Below, piece after piece: positions 29,556 to 38,099 of a stretch of DNA of 64,000 nt. This DNA comes from Lachnospiraceae bacterium (GTDB lineage Bacteria; Bacillota; Clostridia; Lachnospirales; Lachnospiraceae). Position numbers and translations under genes: made by a program. Each line of letters starts with the position of its first letter. Within the stretch, counting starts at the first letter, position 1. The notes under the pieces are model-generated. The model worked only from the letters and a program-made list of their open reading frames with translations. It made no database searches and was not told the origin of the DNA. The stretch is taken from the NCBI GenBank assembly GCA_015057005.1, contig SVFF01000001.1, positions 434,001-498,000 of the forward strand, read 5' to 3'.

Positions 29556-30668
29556 TCAATGCAGTTCCGCTGCACACATTTCCAATGCAGCTGCAATAGT
29601 AGTATCCATGTCATAATATTTATACTCCCCCAGGCGACCGCCGAAAATGACGTTCTCTTCCTTATCCGCCAAGGACTTATATTGAGCGTATAGCGCGCTG
29701 TTTTTAGAATCGTTGACCGGATAGTACGGCTCGTCTCCCGGCTTCCATTCCGAGGAATATTCTCTACTAATGACTGTCTTTGATAAGTCATTACCCCCCA
29801 AATCCTTTCCAAACTCAAACCACTTATGTTCGATGATTCGAGTCCAAGGAGTCTCTCGATCCGTATAGTTCACTACTGCATTCCCTTGGAAATTCGGCTG
29901 ATCCAATAGTTCGGTTTCAAAACGTACTGAACGATATTCCAAAGTACCCAGTTGATAATTAAAATACGCATCTATAGGACCTGTATAGATTACTCTATCT
30001 GCCAGCGCATCTAATTCTAACTTTTTATCCAGATAATTAGTATTTAAACGAACTTCTACACCTTCCAATAACGTTTCAATCAGCTTAGTATATCCTCCCA
30101 CGGGAATGCCCTGATAGCGCGCGTTAAAATAATTATTATCAAAAGTCAATCGAACAGGCAAACGTTTAATGATAAAAGCAGGCAAATCCTTACAATCTCG
30201 GCCCCACTGTTTCTCAGTATATCCCTTGACCAACTTTTCAAATATATCACGACCGACAAGGGAAATCGCTTGTTCTTCCAAATTCCTCGGATCACCGATA
30301 ACCTCCTTACGTTGTTCCTCTATCTTATCCAAAGCTTCCGCCGGAGTCACCACTCCCCACATCTTATTAAATGTAAACATATTGAACGGCAAGCTATACA
30401 ACTCCCCTTTATAATTTGCCACAGGACTGTTGGTAAAGCGATTAAACTCCGCAAATTGAGTGATGTATTTCCAGACATTATCGTTGTTTGTATGGAAGAT
30501 ATGAGCCCCATAAACATGAACACTGATCCCCTCAACATTTTCAGTATAAATATTTCCACCTATATTCGAACGTTTTTCTACCACAAGGACAGATTTTCCT
30601 TTTGCCTTAGCCTCATGTGCAAAAATAGATCCGTATAAACCAGAACCAACTACTAGATAATCGTACAT
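29556..30668 (-). CDS. glf: UDP-galactopyranose mutase
   Basis: 370 aa flavoenzyme that makes UDP-galactofuranose from UDP-galactopyranose. The N-terminal FAD motif is YLVVGSGLYGSIFAHEA, followed by KSVLVVEKRSNIGGN. Diagnostic downstream motifs are GAHIFHTNNDNVWKYI, GYTEKQWG, VYTGPIDAYFNY-like and REYSSEWKPGDEPYYPVND. Together with the galactofuranosyltransferase-like gene at 43.5 kb it predicts a galactofuranose-containing surface polymer. It is separated from the rest of the polysaccharide genes by the precursor-like gene and its promoter. Confidence 0.96.
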   Translation of the reverse strand: MYDYLVVGSGLYGSIFAHEAKAKGKSVLVVEKRSNIGGNIYTENVEGISVHVYGAHIFHTNNDNVWKYITQFAEFNRFTNSPVANYKGELYSLPFNMFTFNKMWGVVTPAEALDKIEEQRKEVIGDPRNLEEQAISLVGRDIFEKLVKGYTEKQWGRDCKDLPAFIIKRLPVRLTFDNNYFNARYQGIPVGGYTKLIETLLEGVEVRLNTNYLDKKLELDALADRVIYTGPIDAYFNYQLGTLEYRSVRFETELLDQPNFQGNAVVNYTDRETPWTRIIEHKWFEFGKDLGGNDLSKTVISREYSSEWKPGDEPYYPVNDSKNSALYAQYKSLADKEENVIFGGRLGEYKYYDMDTTIAAALEMCAAELH

Positions 30669-30895
30669 TTCACTTCATCCTCATTTCTGCGTTATATAAT
30701 ATGGCATAGCATATTGCTAATATTTCGCACTCATTTCAACCAGCTGATTACGCAATAAATATTATTTATGCCAGTTAGGTTATATCATGAACCATCTGTA
30801 GCACAAGTCCCATGATCGGGTACCCTAAAACATACAATTACCAAAAGCAAATGTTGAAGTACCAGACATATTTCCGGCTACAGTCTATTATATGC

Positions 30896-30925
30896 AAAAA
30901 AAGAGCTAGAGTCAAACTCTAGCTC
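30896..30925 (-). terminator. Terminator after the precursor-like gene
   Basis: A perfect 10-bp stem GAGCTAGAGT/ACTCTAGCTC with a 3-nt loop is followed on the minus strand by a run of seven or more T. The rest of 30669-30895 shows no gene; it is leader for glf. Confidence 0.88.
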
Positions 30926-30936
30926 CTGACTTTTCC

Positions 30937-31341
30937 TTATGAATGATTAGATCTACTCTGAGGATTCATTGTAGTTGTAACATGGTGATCATCAAAATTC
31001 CACACGCGAGTAGGAGTAACTCCACTCTTGATGCGTGTTTCATATATCGGAAAGGGTATAATAGGTGTATGTCCAACAACAACCTGCTCTGTATCACTTG
31101 TACTAACAACAAACGCATTCTTCTCAGGCAGTGTTACACCTAAACCTTCAACCCAATACTCATTCTCGCACGCAGTATTGGTGTACTTATACTTATCAAC
31201 TTCGGGCTCATATACACCATCACCATCATCGGTAAATACAGCACCGCTAATATCACAATAACCCTGATAGCACGCAGACACATACTCATCTGCCACAAAC
31301 TGTTCTCCCTGCATCATAGGCTTTACATATAACTTTTTCAT
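30937..31341 (-). CDS. Small precursor-like protein with KLYVKP leader, possible RiPP substrate
   Basis: 134 aa, no known domain. The start MKKLYVKPMMQGEQFVADEY resembles leader-type openings of small clostridial proteins found beside PqqD/radical-SAM genes. Cysteines lie at 24, 29 and 58. The C-terminal part is Thr/Ser/His-rich and ends in SNHS. I chose ATG 31341 behind GGGGGAA; an ATG at 31356 is also possible. It has its own consensus promoter and a strong terminator, so it can be expressed far above the modification genes, as precursor genes often are. Role inferred from context only; it could also be an unrelated surface or regulatory protein. Confidence 0.55.
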   Translation of the reverse strand: MKKLYVKPMMQGEQFVADEYVSACYQGYCDISGAVFTDDGDGVYEPEVDKYKYTNTACENEYWVEGLGVTLPEKNAFVVSTSDTEQVVVGHTPIIPFPIYETRIKSGVTPTRVWNFDDHHVTTTMNPQSRSNHS

Positions 31342-31407
31342 AATGAATTCCCCCATTACTTCCTATTTCTTATCAACTTATCTTATAGATATCAATCCAC
31401 TATTAGC

Positions 31408-31436
31408 ACTATAACTCCATCTTTCAGGAATGTCAA
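31408..31436 (-). promoter_or_regulatory. Consensus promoter of the precursor-like gene
   Basis: Minus strand TTGACA, 17-bp spacer, TATAGT: a near-perfect sigma-A promoter. It lies in the gap between the S26 peptidase gene and the precursor-like gene, and its -10 box ends about 66 bp before the chosen start. Confidence 0.75.
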
Positions 31437-31504
31437 TAGTATAATTACAATTATTTTCTAAAATCAACAATTTCTGCAAACCAACACACAGCGCGTGCCC
31501 ACCT

Positions 31505-31951
31505 CTATTTGAACCCTCTCACTCTAACATAGAACCACATAATATATCTTCTCATCGGTATTATATGCAACCATACGTGTTCAAAGAACTCCCACCAGAA
31601 ATTTCCTTTCTGAATCCACTTGTCCTTGCGTTTTACTCTGGTAACAACCGCGAAAATCTGCTCCCGACGCAACGGCCCCTCGATTTCCATCTGAGCGTCT
31701 CCAATGATATAATAGCCCTCCGGCTTTACCTTCAGAATGCGGTGCATCACAAACTGTCCGGTCTCGCGCTGGTAAAACACCATGTCGCCCCGGCGCAGTT
31801 CCCGGTCAGGCTTTTTGAAGCATATGTAATCTCTCTCATGGATCAGAAAAGGAGACATGCTGCTGCCGGAGATTGTCAGACCAACCTCTCGGCCCTCCTC
31901 CGTCAGTTCCCGCAGGGTCGAAATATATTCGTTTGTATCAATCTTCCTCAT
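31505..31951 (-). CDS. S24/S26-family (signal-peptidase-like) serine peptidase
   Basis: 148 aa. Catalytic-serine motif TISGSSMSPFL (Ser31) and the second conserved block RRGDMVFYQ are those of signal peptidase/LexA folds. Where bacterial LepB has Lys, the sequence reads FVMHRILKV, with His70. This is the Ser-His arrangement of SipW/ER-type enzymes. The C-terminus carries an aromatic, amphipathic stretch (WWEFFEHVWLHIIP) that may tie it to the membrane. It is the last gene of the peptide-modification cassette and a candidate for removing a leader. Confidence 0.75.
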   Translation of the reverse strand: MRKIDTNEYISTLRELTEEGREVGLTISGSSMSPFLIHERDYICFKKPDRELRRGDMVFYQRETGQFVMHRILKVKPEGYYIIGDAQMEIEGPLRREQIFAVVTRVKRKDKWIQKGNFWWEFFEHVWLHIIPMRRYIMWFYVRVRGFK

Positions 31952-31967
31952 GCCACTTCCCGCTCCC

Positions 31968-32192
31968 TTACCGTTTTCTATGGCTTACATTATATTCATC
32001 CTTGTCCACCAAAGCATCTATATTATCAACATACTCGCTCTTGTTGATGATTACTATTTTGGTATAATCTAACCCTGAACGATGTTTTATAGAGCGTTTT
32101 GATTTCTTAAACAGATACGCATATGTATGTGAAATTTCACTTCTATAGGCGTCATATATATAAACCCGAAAATCACTCTTCGGTATACTCAT
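31968..32192 (-). CDS. Hypothetical protein, 74 aa
   Basis: A small, basic protein (MSIPKSDFRVYIYDAYRSEI to the charged end NVSHRKR) with no membrane segment. I chose ATG 32192 since AGGAG lies 5 bp upstream; an ATG at 32231 has none. It lies between the nucleotidyltransferase and peptidase genes, in the same direction and closely spaced, so it may belong to the cassette. No family recognised; low content of motifs makes even coding status less than certain. Confidence 0.5.
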   Translation of the reverse strand: MSIPKSDFRVYIYDAYRSEISHTYAYLFKKSKRSIKHRSGLDYTKIVIINKSEYVDNIDALVDKDEYNVSHRKR

Positions 32193-32254
32193 ATCTTCTC
32201 CTATAATGTCAACAAATCCGACTCCAAACATTATAAAATTTTGGTAAAGTGCCG

Positions 32255-33514
32255 CTACTCAATAATATCATACTGACGCAGCAATTCTACGCGCTCCACA
32301 CCAATCTGTACGCTGCTTCGCTGATCCTTAGCGCCATCTTCACTGCCATTCTTTCGGCCTGAAACTTTCAGGTATCGACAGATGCGGATGCCATAGGCCA
32401 CCGGTAATAACCAGGGGCATTTTTTCAGCCAAGGAAAGCTCTTCTGCATGTACTCCTCATCGGGAAACAGAGAATTTTTCAGCGAAGCCGCTGTATTGGC
32501 TTTGCCGCCTGCTGCCGCAGTCAGCGTCATGTTGGAACTATGCTTGCGCTCCATGCTGCTGTCACCGTAGATGCCACTGTCCAACAAATCTTCCAACAAC
32601 ATTCCACAATCCACTTGCTCATTCCGTAGATATACCGGATAGCACGCTTTCGCATAGGAAAATCCAAAATACTCCACGCCAATCTGCACCAGCGCATCCC
32701 AATAGGTCTTCATATTCAGACGTCCCAGACGCTCCTGCAGATCATTCCAATCAATCCTCTCTCCCCAGCGTTCCGCCATCATCACCATATCACAGACCTG
32801 GCGCAGGCCGAATCCACTGTGCAGAAAATGCTTAAAACTATGGCAGATCAGGTAGAACAAATGCTCCGTAGGGCCAAGGGTCCAAATCTTCTTGCCTTGT
32901 ATCTCCTCGCAAATGCAATGTTCATGCACCAACGCAAATTCCTCATTTAAATGTCCATATGCGTCTGACGATTCCGGGAACAGGGAAAAATGCAGTTCAA
33001 TATAAACACCATTGGCTGTATTCACGTAGGGAATCTCATAAGGCAGACCCTCCCCCTCCGGCTCCGGCCGCTGAAAACCGGCCTGCCGCAGGATTTCATC
33101 ACACTTTGCAAAATCCCCTCGGGAGACCAATATATCCTCATCTCCGGAAATGCGATAATCCGGCTTACTGTACATATTTCTGCAGATGAAGCCTTTTACC
33201 ACCAGGGGCTTTATCTCCGTCGCACAGAGCTTCTCATACACTGCCAGGAACCCTTCTGCCCGCTGCACCTGCAGCATCACATCACGGATGGTACTGCGCT
33301 TCCAGCTCTGAAACAGCACTCGATAATCCGCAGTCTGCCAAATGCGATCGCCACGGATCTGCTCATAAACAGCCGCAGTCATCTGGTGCTTTTGGGCCAT
33401 CAAAAACAGTTCCTCAAGTCCTGCAAAATCCTCCGGCAGGGCATAAGCCTTATCCCGCATAAAACTTTTCAGAATTTTCAAAAATTCAGTTTGAACAATC
33501 GTCAACTTAGTCAT
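32255..33514 (-). CDS. Nucleotidyltransferase-fold protein of peptide clusters (PF14907-like)
   Basis: 419 aa. The pattern KPLVVKGFICRNMYSKPDYR followed by ISGDEDILV (about residues 96-125) gives the paired acidic residues of the nucleotidyltransferase fold. A second block TLGPTEHLFYLICHSFKHF and the following GLRQVCDMVMM are family features. Members are found beside PqqD/lasso-type and radical-SAM peptide genes and with HPr-kinase-like genes, as here. The expected role is transfer of a nucleotide or sugar-phosphate to a peptide, but no activity can be read from sequence. Confidence 0.75.
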   Translation of the reverse strand: MTKLTIVQTEFLKILKSFMRDKAYALPEDFAGLEELFLMAQKHQMTAAVYEQIRGDRIWQTADYRVLFQSWKRSTIRDVMLQVQRAEGFLAVYEKLCATEIKPLVVKGFICRNMYSKPDYRISGDEDILVSRGDFAKCDEILRQAGFQRPEPEGEGLPYEIPYVNTANGVYIELHFSLFPESSDAYGHLNEEFALVHEHCICEEIQGKKIWTLGPTEHLFYLICHSFKHFLHSGFGLRQVCDMVMMAERWGERIDWNDLQERLGRLNMKTYWDALVQIGVEYFGFSYAKACYPVYLRNEQVDCGMLLEDLLDSGIYGDSSMERKHSSNMTLTAAAGGKANTAASLKNSLFPDEEYMQKSFPWLKKCPWLLPVAYGIRICRYLKVSGRKNGSEDGAKDQRSSVQIGVERVELLRQYDIIE

Positions 33515-33553
33515 TTATTACATACTTTCCGGGCATATTACATACAGTGCCCT

Positions 33554-34435
33554 TTACAACAATACACTCTCCAGACACTTTACCGCATCCTCTGATATGT
33601 CGCAGCCCAGCTCATAAACCGGCACTTCCGCGATCAGCTGCTGGATCAGGTCCATGACTTTCATCTGGAACTCCGTATTCCACATATTGATCGTAATCTG
33701 AGACATCACTTTCTTCATGGCTTCTGCCGGTCCCAGACTGCGTATCACATTCTCCTTCGCCTGATACAACATCACAATAGCTTGAATGGGGTAGCATTCA
33801 TTGTGGCAGATCTCAGAACTGCCGCAGATAGGCCAACCATGGGCATACCAACCGCTCTCCTCCCGCACCAGCAGGGATCGATCCCCATTGATCTGGCGGG
33901 TGCCTCTGTAGCGCTCCCACAGGCCTGCCTGGGTGGACTTGCCTGTCTCAGAAGGCGCCGAAAACAGCACAGCCTTGCCCTCTCTGCACATATACGCAGA
34001 ATGCAGGATTATGGCATTATCACGCAAAACTACTTTTTCCAGTCCAAGGAGAGATCCGAATATGGTGTCAATTGCCAAATGCGGGACTATCTCACGCTTC
34101 ACCCAAACCCTGGTAAGTTCCGCACTTTCCTCTATGTGCACCGCATAGGGGGCAGGGACGCCTGCCAACTTAACAATGCGGCATTCCTTGTCTGCTGCCA
34201 CCAATAACTGCATATTGGGGCGCAGAATCTGCTTGGCATCTGGGTATTCTGTACCAAACTGCTGCACAACAGGGACCAAATCATCCGCCACTTCCAGTTC
34301 GTAACGCTTACTTGCCGCGTTGCTTCCGTCCTCCTCAAAAAGTGCCATATTGTCCGGTATGGGCATTTCGTTGGGTAATTGTATTTCAATGGTTGTATAG
34401 GCGAACCGATACTTCTTAATCATCATTTCCGACAT
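33554..34435 (-). CDS. HPr-kinase/phosphorylase-like kinase of a peptide cluster
   Basis: 293 aa. A P-loop SAPSETGKSTQAGLW (about residues 172-186), followed by INGDRSLLV and a GWPICGSSEI segment, matches the C-terminal catalytic half of HprK-like proteins. The HprK signature for HPr regulation is not evident, so carbon control is unlikely. Relatives in lasso-peptide clusters (PadeK type) phosphorylate a C-terminal Ser of the precursor. The start overlaps the radical-SAM gene by 20 bp, which implies coupled translation. Confidence 0.75.
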   Translation of the reverse strand: MSEMMIKKYRFAYTTIEIQLPNEMPIPDNMALFEEDGSNAASKRYELEVADDLVPVVQQFGTEYPDAKQILRPNMQLLVAADKECRIVKLAGVPAPYAVHIEESAELTRVWVKREIVPHLAIDTIFGSLLGLEKVVLRDNAIILHSAYMCREGKAVLFSAPSETGKSTQAGLWERYRGTRQINGDRSLLVREESGWYAHGWPICGSSEICHNECYPIQAIVMLYQAKENVIRSLGPAEAMKKVMSQITINMWNTEFQMKVMDLIQQLIAEVPVYELGCDISEDAVKCLESVLL

Positions 34436-35576
34436 TTTCCTTCAGTGCTCTCATATAAGCTTCGTAGTGCTCCATAGAACGCTTGGTATAACGGCAGATA
34501 TAATCCGGCACAGCATCACATTTCCCGGTCTCTGCCAATGCAGCGGCCGCACAGGTATTGCACACCACCTTATATTTGCAGGAGGCACACTCATCACTGA
34601 TACAGAGGCGTTCCACACCTTCCGTAATCTGCTTCCACCCCTCTGCAAATCCGGTCTCCTGCACCGATGCGCCCGGATTGTCTAACATTACACAGGGGAT
34701 CATGTTACCTTTCCAGTTAATGACATAAGAGCTTTTCCCTGCCTTACAACTCATCTTGTTGGTACAGCCAAACTCTTTCACATGCTCTACTTCAAACAAC
34801 CGCTGTTTGGCATATCGCTTAAACAGTTCTTCGCCCTGCTCTCTGCGCAGCACTTCCACCCCGGCATCTGCTGCTTCTTCAGGATTCAGTCTGGCCTGTT
34901 CCTTGTAGCCGCAGCTGCGCTCTCTGGTGCGGGGATACATGTAAGTATCAACGTGCATCGGCACTCCCAACTGTTCGCCCAATTCAATAATCTGCATCCG
35001 TTCATCCACATTTGCCTTGGCCAGGCTTCCGTTCATCTTCACATCCACGCCCCGGTCTTTCAGCCGTTTAATCCCCGCAATGGTCCTGGCAAAACCTCCG
35101 GGCAAGTGGCAAAGCTTCTCATAAGTCTCTTCACCGGCTCCATACAGAGTGATATTGATGCGCCTGGGCTTATGTTTCGCAAAAAAGTCTGCCCACTCGT
35201 CATCGATCAGCGTACCGTTGGTATTGATCGTGATGATCATACCCAGACTGCGAAGCTTCAGATACAATTCCTTAAAACCGGGATAAAGCAATGGTTCTCC
35301 GCCGGTCATCAGCACAAACAATGTGCCGGCATCCTTCATCTCCTCCGCCAGGGCACACCACTCCTCGGTGGTCAAAAGCCTGCCGCTTCTCTCCATCTCT
35401 TCCCTGCTCATGCGCACATAGCACATATCACAGCTCATATTACAAAGGGGCAAAAGCTCCAGGACGCCGTAAATAGGAGTCCTGGTCTTGGCTGCTTTTT
35501 CAAACATATGGCGTTCTATTGATAAACCGTCTTCCATTAATTCCATGACCTGTTTCCTCCTATCATCTTTCTGCAT
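34416..35576 (-). CDS. Radical SAM/SPASM peptide-modifying enzyme
   Basis: 386 aa. The radical-SAM cluster motif is CNMSCDMC (C45, C49, C52). It is followed by MTGGEPLLYPGF and TINTNGTLIDDEWADFF, which bind SAM. The C-terminal SPASM region (about 260-365) has the Cys-rich runs FGCTNKMSCKAGK and CISDECASCKYKVVCNTC, enough for two auxiliary iron-sulfur clusters. This is the layout of enzymes that crosslink or epimerise ribosomal peptides and of anaerobic sulfatase-maturing enzymes. A PqqD-type gene upstream supports peptide modification. Confidence 0.9.
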   Translation of the reverse strand: MQKDDRRKQVMELMEDGLSIERHMFEKAAKTRTPIYGVLELLPLCNMSCDMCYVRMSREEMERSGRLLTTEEWCALAEEMKDAGTLFVLMTGGEPLLYPGFKELYLKLRSLGMIITINTNGTLIDDEWADFFAKHKPRRINITLYGAGEETYEKLCHLPGGFARTIAGIKRLKDRGVDVKMNGSLAKANVDERMQIIELGEQLGVPMHVDTYMYPRTRERSCGYKEQARLNPEEAADAGVEVLRREQGEELFKRYAKQRLFEVEHVKEFGCTNKMSCKAGKSSYVINWKGNMIPCVMLDNPGASVQETGFAEGWKQITEGVERLCISDECASCKYKVVCNTCAAAALAETGKCDAVPDYICRYTKRSMEHYEAYMRALKENVGNDD

Positions 35577-35636
35577 TCTGCAGTACCCCGTTTCGGATAC
35601 TCTTTATTACCTCTGGGCAGTCAATCTGCCACATTA

Positions 35637-35924
35637 TTACCAAGTCTTGTCTTCCTTGGTGCACTCAATAAACCCGGCCTGCACCAGCTGGCTCACAAAC
35701 TGCACGGTATCCTGCAGCGCGGTCTGCTCATCAATCTCGTACTCCTCCAGGATCAGGTCCACCATCTCCTTGGTACTGTCCACCTTTTCTAAGTTTTCCC
35801 AGATAAAACGCGCAGTATCACTGAGGGTGATCAATCCGTTGAATTCCTGTGTGGTCTCACCGGTGGGCACCAGTACACACTCACCTGCAATATCTCTTAA
35901 AATAAATTCTTTTACGATTTTCAT
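35637..35924 (-). CDS. PqqD-family peptide-recognition protein
   Basis: 95 aa. A winged-helix PqqD/RRE fold is suggested by FILRDIAGECVLVPTG at the start and LSDTARFIWENL in the middle. The helical segment MVDLILEEYEIDE then leads to FVSQLVQAGFIE at the end. PqqD-like proteins bind the leader peptide and present it to the radical-SAM enzyme encoded next. The start is ATG with AGGAG 7 bp upstream. The gap to the upstream glycosyltransferase gene (36036) is about 111 bp with no clear terminator, so the cassette may be read from the polysaccharide operon. Confidence 0.85.
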   Translation of the reverse strand: MKIVKEFILRDIAGECVLVPTGETTQEFNGLITLSDTARFIWENLEKVDSTKEMVDLILEEYEIDEQTALQDTVQFVSQLVQAGFIECTKEDKTW

Positions 35925-36035
35925 AATCTTACTCCTGTATCTTTTTCAACTTGCACTAACGCTCTATCACTTGTCCACAAAAACAATCTTTCACATTTTT
36001 CACACCCCGAGCAGAAAAACTGTATCGCCTCACTA

Positions 36036-36950
36036 TCAACCGCCACACTTCTTAACATAATACGCGATAATCTCCGCGTCAACATCCTCATCAAATTTCC
36101 GGGCAAAAAACAACTGTGACCGTTCAATCACACCCAGCATATCCATGGTGCATATATTGGGGCTTCCTACTTCCCGCTTCCTGCCCCGTTCCCTATGGTC
36201 GATAAACCGCAGGTGATTACCACTGCACACCGGTCTTTCCTTTTTCGTCAGTTCAAACAAAGTCACATAATAAATCTCACCGCCGGACAGGGAGTGCACG
36301 AACATTTCCTTAAAATCCGGATGCACTTCCAGAAATGTCAGCACATCTCTGACGCAATCTTCCCGCACCGTAAACCAGTCACAGCCGCCATACAGCGGAT
36401 ACTGTTCCGGCAGCTTGCGGCCTTTCAGAATCCCCGTTTCATACATGCGACCATACATTCCTCGCAGATAACGAATCGGCGAATGCTTCGTCACCCTTCG
36501 GCGAAAGCAAACAGGCCAATTCAGCGCAACCCTGGCCAATCCACCACCATACTGCCAATGATTGGGCAGCTTAGAGCAGCCGTAATAACCATAGAGATTG
36601 GTCGCAGCCAGGAAACGTGCATACTCCCGCACCGGACGCACTGCCAGATCCACTCCGCTGTGCAGAGAATAATAATCATGATGTCGGCAGTTCATAGCAT
36701 ACTGCAGCAAATAATCATTTGCCTGAATCTGGCTATAATCTCCCCACTTAATATCAAAATGCTCCGGCAGGATCACCACCCGATCATCTTGCAGGATCTG
36801 ATCCTCCATCTGCCTGTTCTTGGCATCCACATGAATATACACGTAGCTGCCCTCGTAAGCCAACAGCTGTTTTACGAATAAATTCAGCTGTTGAGGCTTG
36901 GTGTGGGCTACGATTAAGAATGCAATTGTTGGCAAAGAAGTATACTCCAT
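36036..36950 (-). CDS. Core-2/I-branching-type glycosyltransferase (GT14-like)
   Basis: 304 aa. The N-terminal pattern PTIAFLIVAHTKPQQL, then YVYIHVDAKNRQ, then YYSLHSGVDLAVRP, fits the Branch family (beta-1,6-N-acetylglucosaminyl or xylosyl transferases). A YGGCDWFTVREDCV motif lies near residue 190, followed by the CSGNHLRFIDH end-block. In bacteria such enzymes add side branches to surface glycans. It is encoded in the long minus-strand polysaccharide operon. The start is ATG with GGAG 6 bp upstream. Confidence 0.82.
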   Translation of the reverse strand: MEYTSLPTIAFLIVAHTKPQQLNLFVKQLLAYEGSYVYIHVDAKNRQMEDQILQDDRVVILPEHFDIKWGDYSQIQANDYLLQYAMNCRHHDYYSLHSGVDLAVRPVREYARFLAATNLYGYYGCSKLPNHWQYGGGLARVALNWPVCFRRRVTKHSPIRYLRGMYGRMYETGILKGRKLPEQYPLYGGCDWFTVREDCVRDVLTFLEVHPDFKEMFVHSLSGGEIYYVTLFELTKKERPVCSGNHLRFIDHRERGRKREVGSPNICTMDMLGVIERSQLFFARKFDEDVDAEIIAYYVKKCGG

Positions 36951-36993
36951 TCAGTTCTCCATTCATATCACAAAATCAGCAAACATTTCACCC

Positions 36994-38088
36994 CTATAAG
37001 CAGTCCCACAATTCAAGGATATAAGAGAACGCCAAATAACTTCTCTGCCGAATTGCCAACTCCAACATTTGCATTCTTTGTTCGCTCCCCTTGTAAGAGA
37101 ATTTCAGATTCTTGTCAAACAGTTCACACGTCAGCACAAATATCCCTTGCCTTATTTCCATCGGCAATTCCTTTGTTCTAATCCAATTACGCCGTGCCGC
37201 CAAAAGATACTTTATATAATCTGTATGTTCCAACACTTGTCCTCGCCGCAAGCGCTCTTCGAGGCAATATTTCATAATCCAAAATGTATCTGTCGCTTCT
37301 TTAAGGTTCTTACTCCGGTGAGTAATCCCCATACCGTTATCCCGATAATAATACAGTATGTCAGGAACTGCAATTGTTTTACGGCTTAACGGATGCACCA
37401 ATGTAGACATGACAGTATCTTCAAAAAAATAATTCTCAGGGAAACAAAAATCTTCCAGCAAATTACTTCTAATCACTTTACCCCAAGGGAAACCGAACAA
37501 CTCTCGACTTGCAATCTCCCCCATCTTCTCGCCATGTCTAACTTGACATTTTTTATCTTGGTGAGCAAAAAACAAATGCCCGGCCTCTACTATATCCGCG
37601 CAACAGGCATCCGCAGTAGACACAAGTTTATCAATAGCATTGGTCGCTAAAAAGTCATCAGAATCCAAAAACATCACATATCTTCCCGATATACGACGAA
37701 GTGCAACATTGCGTGCCGCAGAAACTCCTTTATTTTCCTGTTCAATTACTATATGCGGCAATCGCACACGCTGCCTAAGAATTTCACGCGAGCGATCTGC
37801 AGAACCATCCTCCACAAATATTGCTTGAAATGTAAATTCTGTTTTCTGCCCTAAGATTGAATCTATGCATTGTTCCAAATAACGTTCTGCATTATATACC
37901 GGGATGACAATCATTACATCATACTGCTCGACAATCTGATTCACTTGCGTAAAAGCCGGCGTCTTTTGATGAAAGTTATCCCGCAAGCATTTCTCTGCTC
38001 GATCTACAGAAACATCTAATTTCTTATTCAACAAATAACGAAATTTAAATTTCCAATATACTTTTCTGGCCCAATTTTCAATCGGCAT
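36994..38088 (-). CDS. GT2-family glycosyltransferase
   Basis: 364 aa. A 60-residue N-terminal extension is followed by the GT-A core: VMIVIPVYNAERYLEQCIDS, then AIFVEDGSADRSREIL, then SAARNVALRRISGRYVMFLDSDD. The DSDD acidic motif binds metal and nucleotide-sugar. The C-terminal part (RSKNLKEATDTFWIMKYCL) is typical of the EpsJ/WcaA-like class. Acceptor and sugar unknown. The start follows AAGGGACAG. Confidence 0.9.
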   Translation of the reverse strand: MPIENWARKVYWKFKFRYLLNKKLDVSVDRAEKCLRDNFHQKTPAFTQVNQIVEQYDVMIVIPVYNAERYLEQCIDSILGQKTEFTFQAIFVEDGSADRSREILRQRVRLPHIVIEQENKGVSAARNVALRRISGRYVMFLDSDDFLATNAIDKLVSTADACCADIVEAGHLFFAHQDKKCQVRHGEKMGEIASRELFGFPWGKVIRSNLLEDFCFPENYFFEDTVMSTLVHPLSRKTIAVPDILYYYRDNGMGITHRSKNLKEATDTFWIMKYCLEERLRRGQVLEHTDYIKYLLAARRNWIRTKELPMEIRQGIFVLTCELFDKNLKFSYKGSEQRMQMLELAIRQRSYLAFSYILELWDCL

Positions 38089-38099
38089 ACTCTGTCCCC

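Noticed and set aside
35921..36127. A 68-codon minus-strand frame between the GT14-like gene and the PqqD gene
   Set aside because: Its first half lies inside the GT14-like gene in another frame and it runs to the PqqD start. No ribosome binding site or domain.
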